A stretch of DNA of 5,010 nucleotides, from positions 1-5,010 of the forward strand of contig VERK01000167.1 of NCBI GenBank assembly GCA_018882725.1, written 5' to 3'. The stretch comes from Actinomycetota bacterium (GTDB lineage Bacteria; Actinomycetota; Acidimicrobiia; Acidimicrobiales; Ilumatobacteraceae). A program made the position numbers and the translations under genes. Shown piece by piece: positions 1 through 5,010 of this stretch (positions are counted from its first letter, which is position 1; each line of letters opens with the position of its first letter). The notes under the pieces are model-generated. The model was not told where the DNA came from, searched no databases, and worked only from the letters and a program-made list of their open reading frames with translations.

Positions 1-1
1 G

Positions 2-931
2 GCCTACACCCCCGCTCAGCAACGGGTCATCGACGTGATCGGACGCAGCGCTGGCCGGTCCGACATCCCCGATTCGCTGGCCACCGAGCTGAGGGCCGAA
101 CTCTACGAAGCGCTGCAACCGGTCCTCGACCTTCTCCCCGACGGAAAGTCGTACGAGAACCGTTTCTTCCTCAACAAGAACGCGCTCACCAATGTTCACT
201 CGTGCGAGGCCTTCTTCGTGGGCGGCCAAGGCGAGTTCGAATGGAACATCGCCAACTCGCGCGGCACGATCGTTCACAAGGCGGTCGAAGTCTCCGCACA
301 CACTCGCGGCGACGTCTTCCCGAGTGATCTCATCGAAGAAACCATCGCCCGACTCTCCAACGATTCGTCGAAGAACATCTCCGAGTTCCTGGTCACTCTC
401 GACGAATTCGGTCGGGCCGAACTGCTCGCCGAATGCAGTTCTCTGCTCACCCGCTTCTTCGAAGGGTTCCCACCCATCAAGAAGCAGTGGCATCCCCAAA
501 CCGAGTCGGCCATGACCCTCAATCTCGCCAACAACCGGGTGCGCGTTCAGGGCAAGGTCGATCTCGCCCTCGGTCGTCCACCCGACAAGGTCATCATCGA
601 CTTGAAGACGGGCAACGCCTTCGGTGCCCATCGCGAGGATCTTCGTTTGTACGCGCTCATCGACCTGCTGGCCATCGGCCACGCCCCGCGCAAAGTGGCC
701 AGCTACTACATCGACTCGGCCGAGATTCACGCCGAAGACATCACCGAGGGCACGTTGCGATCGGCGTGTCGTCGCTTGGCCGTCGGATTGGTCCGAGCGA
801 TCGAGTTGAAGTTGGGCAACGCCGAACCCGTGCGCCGTCCGGGCAACAACTGTCGTTGGTGCACTCTGCTCGATTCGTGCGACGAAGGCCAGGCCTACAT
901 CGCGCAACGCAACGAAGAAGAGGGCTGGTAG
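2..931 (+). CDS. PD-(D/E)XK nuclease, RecB/Cas4/AddB-like with Fe-S cysteines (5' partial)
   Basis: The frame is open from base 2, so the true start is probably a few codons upstream. The visible N-terminus (AYTPAQQRVIDVIGR) reads like the beginning of such proteins. A GTG at 35 is possible, but it would cut off this plausible segment. In the 309 visible residues I see a first cysteine (C68, HSCEAFF), a His motif (H92, IVHKAVE), the catalytic GKVDLAL (D187) and IDLKTG (D200, K202), a DLRLY motif (Y217) where QxxxY is usual, and a C-terminal CRWCTLLDSC (C284, C287, C293). One early Cys plus a CX2CX5C cluster is the 4Fe-4S layout of AddB, Cas4 and Dna2 nucleases. This predicts a DNA exonuclease or endonuclease in repair or recombination. 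No helicase or cas gene is adjacent, so its partner is unknown. The fold is clear; the specific role is not. Confidence 0.85.
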   Translation, partial: AYTPAQQRVIDVIGRSAGRSDIPDSLATELRAELYEALQPVLDLLPDGKSYENRFFLNKNALTNVHSCEAFFVGGQGEFEWNIANSRGTIVHKAVEVSAHTRGDVFPSDLIEETIARLSNDSSKNISEFLVTLDEFGRAELLAECSSLLTRFFEGFPPIKKQWHPQTESAMTLNLANNRVRVQGKVDLALGRPPDKVIIDLKTGNAFGAHREDLRLYALIDLLAIGHAPRKVASYYIDSAEIHAEDITEGTLRSACRRLAVGLVRAIELKLGNAEPVRRPGNNCRWCTLLDSCDEGQAYIAQRNEEEGW

Positions 932-932
932 T

Positions 933-1583
933 TCAGTTCGACGACACGTGGGGCGACATGATCGCCACTGCTGTACCGAGCCCGACATCGCTCTTCACCG
1001 TGGCGATGCGCCGACCCGGCTGAACCGCGTCTCGCGGAGCACCCACCACGTCGGGACCCCACTTCGTCACCGTGGCGTCGAGATCGTTCACGATCAGAAC
1101 CACACCCCACAAGTGGGCTGGGCGATCGGCGGGCAGGTCGGGGCGTTCGACCACTTCCAGAATCACGCGTCCGGCACGGTGAAAACCTTGGCGAACCCCG
1201 CCACCGGCGTCACGGATTCGCTTGAGCGGCAATCCAGTGGCCGCGGTGATCGCCCCACACGTTCGGTCGAGCGACGGCGTCATCACGACCACCTGATCGA
1301 TGGACACCACACCCGACGGATGGACGGGTGAATCACTCGGTTCGGCCACACCCGTGACCACGCCGTCGATGAGTTCGGATGACGATTCGAGGAACGACCA
1401 ACCGACGAGTCCGGCGGGCTCTGTTTCGGAGACCTCGTCGAAGGAGACGCGCACTCCGTCGATGGAGAACGACGGAGCCGCGGACGGTGACACCAAAGAA
1501 GGTGTCGCGGGAGAGAAGATCAAGCCGAGGCGACGCCAAGGCTCAGGGGAGGCAGATAGTCGAAGTTCGGTGAGCAGAATCAG
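933..1583 (-). CDS. VOC (glyoxalase/bleomycin-resistance fold) family protein, probable CTG start
   Basis: From the CTG at 1583-1581 this is 216 residues. It has two VOC-like halves: a degenerate N-terminal module (about 3-80, LTELRLSASPEPWRRLGL ... SIDGVRVSFDE) and a better conserved one (about 93-212, IDQVVVMTPSLDRT ... RVILEVVE ... GVVLIVNDLD ... AVQPGRRIATVK). The usual metal-ligand His of a DHVV strand is Gln here (Q97), so a metal-dependent glyoxalase reaction is doubtful. The substrate is unknown. The frame has no ATG or GTG before the LTELRL strand. The CTG overlaps the bL37 stop as CTGA, which suits termination-reinitiation coupling. Alternatives are ATT 1580-1578, TTG 1523-1521 (196 aa) and GTG 1493-1491 (186 aa), but the last two remove the first strand and none has a visible ribosome-binding site. 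The frame stays open far upstream across bL37 and antisense to ychF; I treat that extension as non-coding. Confidence 0.78.
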   Translation of the reverse strand: MILLTELRLSASPEPWRRLGLIFSPATPSLVSPSAAPSFSIDGVRVSFDEVSETEPAGLVGWSFLESSSELIDGVVTGVAEPSDSPVHPSGVVSIDQVVVMTPSLDRTCGAITAATGLPLKRIRDAGGGVRQGFHRAGRVILEVVERPDLPADRPAHLWGVVLIVNDLDATVTKWGPDVVGAPRDAVQPGRRIATVKSDVGLGTAVAIMSPHVSSN

Positions 1584-1666
1584 CCGCGGCCCATGTTGGG
1601 ACGCTTGCCGTGATTGGCCTTCGACCGACGGAGCCGTGCCTTGCGCTTCTTGGTCTTCTTCGACAT
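1580..1666 (-). CDS. Large-subunit ribosomal protein bL37-like, 28 aa
   Basis: A 28-codon ATG-to-TGA frame encodes a very basic peptide that starts MSKKTKKRKARLRR and ends SKANHGKRPNMGRG. From memory, the KANHGKRPN segment matches the C-terminal signature of bL37, the tiny actinobacterial ribosomal protein first seen in mycobacterial ribosome structures. The mycobacterial protein is about 24 residues, so the length agrees. It should be a structural component of the 50S subunit that binds rRNA through its Lys/Arg-rich tract. The stop of the upstream surface-protein gene lies 12 bases before the ATG, and the TGA overlaps the probable CTG start of the VOC gene. No Shine-Dalgarno sequence is visible before the ATG. 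The other small basic actinobacterial protein, bS22, lacks the NHGKRPN ending, so bL37 is the better call. Automated gene callers often miss genes this short. Confidence 0.85.
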   Translation of the reverse strand: MSKKTKKRKARLRRSKANHGKRPNMGRG

Positions 1667-1678
1667 AGGGACTGCACG

Positions 1679-2170
1679 CTACCGCCCGGATCGCGCGACG
1701 CCTCGCCCCCGACCGCGTCCGACCAGTACCCCGATGCCCACCGCCAGGACGAGGGAACCCCCGATAGCCGCCATCTCCCCTCGCCCGGTCACCGGCATCA
1801 CCGCAGGTGACAGCGGTCGCTCGACCACCGCCGATACCACATCGGGTTCGGCCAGCACATCGCACACCGCCGACGGGCTTTCGGTGGAGAACACGACCCC
1901 CACCGATCCGACTGGTAGGACGATGGACGCCCGTCCGTCGTCGTCGGTGACGAGCACCTCGGGTGGTGTGGCCGGTGCACCTCCCGCCATGGTGAACGAC
2001 GCGTACACCTGATGTCCGGCGAGTGGCTCGCTGCCATCGTGAAGAAACGCCGTCGCGGTGACTTCGAGATCGGTGGCGAGAGAACCCGTGATGGAATACG
2101 GCACGCACACCGGAACCGGTGACGTGCCCAACGGAGTCGATGGTGTACTTCCTGACGCGTCGCGGAGCAT
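1679..2170 (-). CDS. Small LPXTG-like (MPVTG) cell-surface anchored protein without signal peptide, possibly truncated
   Basis: This encodes 163 residues from an ATG at 2170-2168. The order is a Ser/Thr/Pro-rich N-terminus (1-20), a beta-rich stretch (about 26-115) resembling a bacterial Ig-like or invasin-type repeat (LAGHQVYASFTMAGG, VTDDDGRASIVLP), then MPVTG (125-129), a hydrophobic helix (about 133-151, ending VLAVGIGVLV) and an Arg tail (RGRGRGVARSGR). Sortase motif, membrane helix and positive tail together form a C-terminal cell-wall sorting signal, with Met replacing Leu of LPXTG. Two cysteines (C22, C103) could pair outside the cell. What is missing is a secretion signal: nothing hydrophobic precedes the beta domain, and the frame closes at a TAG at plus-strand 2219-2221, so no longer start exists. 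It may therefore be the 3' remnant of a larger surface protein, or the 5' end may be frameshifted. Ligand and function are unknown. It is likely co-transcribed with bL37 and the VOC gene. Confidence 0.7.
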   Translation of the reverse strand: MLRDASGSTPSTPLGTSPVPVCVPYSITGSLATDLEVTATAFLHDGSEPLAGHQVYASFTMAGGAPATPPEVLVTDDDGRASIVLPVGSVGVVFSTESPSAVCDVLAEPDVVSAVVERPLSPAVMPVTGRGEMAAIGGSLVLAVGIGVLVGRGRGRGVARSGR

Positions 2171-2209
2171 GGCCCGATGTGGGGCCGACCCCGTCGCAGA
2201 GGCGACGGA

Positions 2210-2215
2210 TAGCCT
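2210..2215 (+). promoter_or_regulatory. Probable -10 element of the ychF promoter (near-leaderless transcript)
   Basis: TAGCCT (context GGATAGCCT) fits the actinobacterial TANNNT -10 consensus and ends 10 bases before the ychF ATG. Transcription would then start about 3-5 bases before the ATG, giving an almost leaderless mRNA. This agrees with the absence of a Shine-Dalgarno sequence there. No convincing -35 box is seen 17 bases upstream. It sits in the 55-base gap (2171-2225) between divergent starts, so the minus-strand gene must also initiate within this gap or inside ychF. The call rests on one hexamer and its position. Confidence 0.35.
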
Positions 2216-2225
2216 CGACTACTTC

Positions 2226-3314
<1,089 letters not shown>

Positions 3315-3348
3315 CCGGCTCGCGCTCGTCGTCGTCGAATCACCGATC

Positions 3349-3708
3349 ATGAGCGAGCACACAGTGTCCGGAGCCGCCTGGCTGATGAGCGACGGTCGCG
3401 TCCTGGCCAGCGCCGAGATCGCCACGTCGCGACGTGATCGTCGCCATGGTCTCATTGGGCGTCGCTCTTTGTCGGGAGCACTCGTTCTCGCGCCCTGTTC
3501 GTGGGTGCACACGATCGGCATGTCGTTTCCGCTCGACGTCGCCTACCTCGATCGCGACGGTGTGGTGATCAAGACCGTGCAGATGGATCGATTCCGCGTG
3601 GGGGCACCGGTCCCCCGCGCCCGTTCGGTCGTCGAAGCCGAGCGTGGCGCCTTCGCCCGCTGGGGTTTGCGTGTGGGCGATCGCCTCGAGATTCGTGAGC
3701 CCTCGTGA
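3349..3708 (+). CDS. DUF192 domain protein
   Basis: This encodes 119 residues from an ATG 34 bases after the ychF stop. The family core is easy to see: RRHGLIGRRSLSGALVLAPC (31-50), then WVHTIGMSFPLDVAYLDRDG (52-71), VVIKTVQMD, and a closing GLRVGDRLEI (106-115). DUF192 proteins form small beta-rich domains of undefined biochemical role. Many are secreted or lipidated, but this one has no signal peptide or membrane segment and should be cytoplasmic. Its TGA overlaps the rsmI GTG start as GTGA, so the two genes are translationally coupled. No Shine-Dalgarno sequence precedes the ATG, and the gap after ychF shows no terminator hairpin, which suggests read-through from ychF. Confidence 0.9.
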   Translation: MSEHTVSGAAWLMSDGRVLASAEIATSRRDRRHGLIGRRSLSGALVLAPCSWVHTIGMSFPLDVAYLDRDGVVIKTVQMDRFRVGAPVPRARSVVEAERGAFARWGLRVGDRLEIREPS

Positions 3709-4562
3709 GCCGACTCGTTCTCATCGCCACGCCACTCGGCAATCTCGGTGATCTCGCACCACGCGCCCTGGAAGAACTCCGTTCGGTCGGGCTGGTGTGC
3801 TGCGAAGACACGCGGCGAACCGGACTCCTCCTCAACAATCTCGGCATCGCTGCGACATTGATGCGCCTCGACGAGCACACAGAAGTGGCATCCATTCAGC
3901 GAGTGATCGATGCGCTCGACGAAGGTCGCGATGTTGCACTCGTTTCCGATGCCGGCACTCCCGCCATCAGCGACCCGGGTGAACGTCTCGTCGCCGCCGT
4001 GGCCGAAACGGGGCACGTGATCACATCGGTGCCCGGACCGTCAGCGGTGGTGATGGCCGTGACTCTGAGTGGCCTTCCCACCAGTCGGTTCGTGTTCGAA
4101 GGCTTCTTGCCCCGATCGGGTCGCGAACGCGACGCTCGGCTCGCCGAGATCGCCCGCGAAACCCGGACTTCTGTGCTCTACGAGGCGCCGCATCGCATCG
4201 AGCGCACACTCGCCGACTTGGCCGGCGCGTGTGGCGACGACCGGCGCGGCGCCATCTGTCGTGAACTCACCAAAGTTCACGAAGAAGTTCGCCGAGGCTC
4301 GTTGGGCGAACTGATCGGCACCCTTGGTGAACCACGAGGCGAGTACGTGATCGTCGTAGCCGGAACCTCACCGTCGGCTGCCGCATCGGAAGCCGATGTC
4401 GACGATGCGCTTCGGAACGAACTGGAGGCTGGGTCGTCGGTGCGCGATGCTGCCGACGCCGTGTCGTCGAGACTGGGTGTGTCACGCAAGATCGCGTACG
4501 ACCGCGCACTCGTCCTCCGGAACTCGCCTCGCAACTCGCTCCCAAACTCTCCCGGCACCTGA
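3705..4562 (+). CDS. rsmI: 16S rRNA (cytidine(1402)-2'-O)-methyltransferase RsmI
   Basis: This encodes 285 residues from a GTG that overlaps the DUF192 stop by four bases (GTGA). All the family landmarks of this SAM-dependent tetrapyrrole-methylase-fold enzyme are present: LIATPLGNLGDLAPRALEEL (6-25), CCEDTRRTG (32-40), the SDAGTPAISDPG loop (81-92), VPGPSA (109-114), FEGFLPRSGRER (131-142), YEAPHR (159-164) and RELTKVHEEVRRG (186-198). A short C-terminal helical region (about 228-272, DAADAVSSRLGVSRKIAYDRAL) matches the HTH-like domain often found in RsmI. RsmI methylates the 2'-OH of C1402 in the P-site region of 16S rRNA, and with RsmH it tunes decoding fidelity. The last 13 residues are a low-complexity Asn-Ser-Pro tail (RNSPRNSLPNSPG) beyond the conserved domain. 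It is probably the last gene of the ychF cluster. Confidence 0.96.
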   Translation: MSRLVLIATPLGNLGDLAPRALEELRSVGLVCCEDTRRTGLLLNNLGIAATLMRLDEHTEVASIQRVIDALDEGRDVALVSDAGTPAISDPGERLVAAVAETGHVITSVPGPSAVVMAVTLSGLPTSRFVFEGFLPRSGRERDARLAEIARETRTSVLYEAPHRIERTLADLAGACGDDRRGAICRELTKVHEEVRRGSLGELIGTLGEPRGEYVIVVAGTSPSAAASEADVDDALRNELEAGSSVRDAADAVSSRLGVSRKIAYDRALVLRNSPRNSLPNSPGT

Positions 4563-4564
4563 GC

Positions 4565-4579
4565 AACTCTGCAACACCC
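4565..4579. repeat. Direct repeat copy 1 (AACTCTGCAACACCC)
   Basis: This is a 15-bp perfect copy of the unit found again at 4617-4631, with start positions 52 bases apart. It begins two bases after the rsmI stop. A third TGCAAC core lies between the copies at 4583-4588. Function is unknown; it may be an operator for the downstream DUF222 gene, a small duplication scar or a recombination site. Confidence 0.75.
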
Positions 4580-4581
4580 TC

Positions 4582-4599
4582 GTGCAACGATGGATGCAC
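4582..4599. repeat. Inverted repeat GTGCA-N8-TGCAC
   Basis: A 5-bp perfect dyad with an 8-base spacer lies between the two direct-repeat copies. The arms are too short and the loop too long for a convincing terminator, and no T-run follows. It could be half of a protein-binding site or chance. Confidence 0.3.
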
Positions 4600-4616
4600 G
4601 ACATCGAACCAGCCGA

Positions 4617-4631
4617 AACTCTGCAACACCC
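4617..4631. repeat. Direct repeat copy 2 (AACTCTGCAACACCC)
   Basis: This is the second perfect 15-bp copy, 75 bases upstream of the DUF222 ATG. It is followed by extra C residues where copy 1 has T. Its position puts it in the presumed promoter region of the downstream gene. Confidence 0.75.
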
Positions 4632-4660
4632 CCTCGGTACGGTGCGAGCAATTCTCCATC

Positions 4661-4674
4661 GGTGCATGAGCACC
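4661..4674 (+). repeat. Short hairpin GGTGC-ATGA-GCACC
   Basis: A perfect 5-bp GC-rich stem with a tetraloop lies in the gap between rsmI and the DUF222 gene. The base after the stem is C, followed by TGTTGTC. There is no U-tract, so intrinsic termination would be weak at best. It could also sit in the 5' leader of the DUF222 mRNA. Confidence 0.35.
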
Positions 4675-4692
4675 CTGTTGTCACTCCGAATC

Positions 4693-4697
4693 AGGAG
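4693..4697 (+). promoter_or_regulatory. Shine-Dalgarno AGGAG of the DUF222 gene
   Basis: AGGAG lies eight bases before the ATG at 4706, which is ideal spacing. It fixes that start and is the only strong ribosome-binding site seen at a gene start in the window. Confidence 0.8.
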
Positions 4698-4705
4698 CCA
4701 GTCCG

Positions 4706-5010
4706 ATGACTCTGGTCGTCGAAGACACATCCAGCCACCGCCCCATCGAGACGATGACGCTGGCCGAACTACGCACACGTCTCGACGAGATCAGGCGCGC
4801 CGAGGCATCCCTGGCCGCCGAGAAGATTCGCATCGTCTCACGGATGCACAACATGGTCCACGACGATCAGCCGACGTACGTCGTCCCCGAATCCGAACTG
4901 ATCTCCCATGCGGGCCTCTCCGGGCGTGAAGCCCGTGCACTCCTGGCGCGAACCAACGCCGTCGAAGTGGCTCCAGTGTTCGGTCACTTGCTCGCCGAGG
5001 GGCTCACGAC
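4706..5010 (+). CDS. DUF222 / 13E12-repeat-like protein, probable HNH endonuclease (3' partial)
   Basis: The frame is open for 101 codons from an ATG with a good ribosome-binding site and runs off the window. The N-terminus (MTLVVEDTSSHRPIETMT) is followed by an amphipathic helix (TLAELRTRLDEIRRAEASLAAEKIRI, about 18-43). Then comes LISHAGLSGREARALLARTNAVEVAPVFGHLLAEGLT (about 65-101), which resembles the helical DUF222 region (LS-x-REAR-x-LL-x-RA ... aaLaeG-Ls). In actinobacteria DUF222 is usually followed by a C-terminal HNH nuclease domain, and these genes are often multi-copy (13E12 repeat family). The HNH part would lie beyond the edge, so the nuclease assignment is an expectation. Together with its repeat-bearing upstream gap, it may mark the start of accessory DNA. 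Confidence 0.65.
   Translation, partial: MTLVVEDTSSHRPIETMTLAELRTRLDEIRRAEASLAAEKIRIVSRMHNMVHDDQPTYVVPESELISHAGLSGREARALLARTNAVEVAPVFGHLLAEGLT

Noticed and set aside
1614..2012. A 132-codon plus-strand Thr/Ser/Pro-rich frame
   Set aside because: It is antisense to bL37 and the MPVTG protein, whose sequences are recognisable. Its composition is what the reverse of a GC-rich gene gives.
2058..2225. A 56-codon N-terminal extension of ychF
   Set aside because: YchF proteins begin at MxxxGLVGLPNxGKS, the extension has no family similarity, and it lies antisense to the better supported surface-protein gene.
4638..4643. TACGGT as a -10 box of the DUF222 gene
   Set aside because: It fits TANNNT, but no -35 is visible and such hexamers are common by chance in this sequence.
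4661..4684. A rho-independent terminator for the rsmI operon
   Set aside because: The GGTGC/GCACC stem is only 5 bp and no T-run follows, so it is listed as a hairpin only.
4396..4929. A 177-codon plus-strand frame spanning the rsmI end and the DUF222 start
   Set aside because: It is out of frame with two well-supported genes, is Arg/His-rich and shows no domain.

Overview
The window is a GC-rich (roughly 65%), gene-dense chromosomal stretch. Its gene set points to an Actinomycetota host: a bL37-type mini ribosomal protein ending in KANHGKRPN, a DUF222/13E12-type gene start, an actinobacterial VOC protein and an MPVTG-anchored surface protein. A class such as Acidimicrobiia is plausible, but that is inference from protein flavour and not a phylogenetic result. 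Most starts lack a Shine-Dalgarno sequence, which is common in leaderless-rich actinobacteria.

Layout. (1) At 2-931 (+) is the 3' part of a RecB/Cas4/AddB-like PD-(D/E)XK nuclease with a four-cysteine Fe-S arrangement. Its stop lies one base from the stop of the next gene, which converges on it. (2) From 933 to 2170 on the minus strand are three tightly packed genes. In transcription order they are a small MPVTG/TM/Arg-tail surface protein without a signal peptide (2170-1679), the 28-residue ribosomal protein bL37 (1666-1580) and a VOC/glyoxalase-fold protein (1583-933). The VOC gene seems to start at a CTG inside a CTGA overlap with the bL37 stop. (3) A 55-base divergent gap holds a probable -10 element for a near-leaderless ychF. 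(4) From 2226 to 4562 on the plus strand are ychF (ribosome-binding ATPase), a DUF192 protein and rsmI (16S rRNA C1402 2'-O-methyltransferase). The last two overlap by GTGA. (5) At 4563-4705 is a 143-base gap with a 15-bp perfect direct repeat, two short inverted repeats and a clear AGGAG ribosome-binding site. (6) From 4706 to the window edge is the 5' part of a DUF222 (13E12-like, usually HNH endonuclease) protein.

Three genes in the middle (bL37, YchF, RsmI) act on the ribosome, so the core reads as a divergent translation-related locus. The accessory flavour lies at the two ends (the nuclease and the DUF222 gene) and in the odd surface-protein gene. I see no rRNA, tRNA, CRISPR array, insertion sequence or defence island. 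The window looks mostly like ordinary core genome. The points worth attention are the tiny bL37 gene, the non-canonical VOC start, the signal-less surface protein and the repeat-bearing gap before the DUF222 gene.
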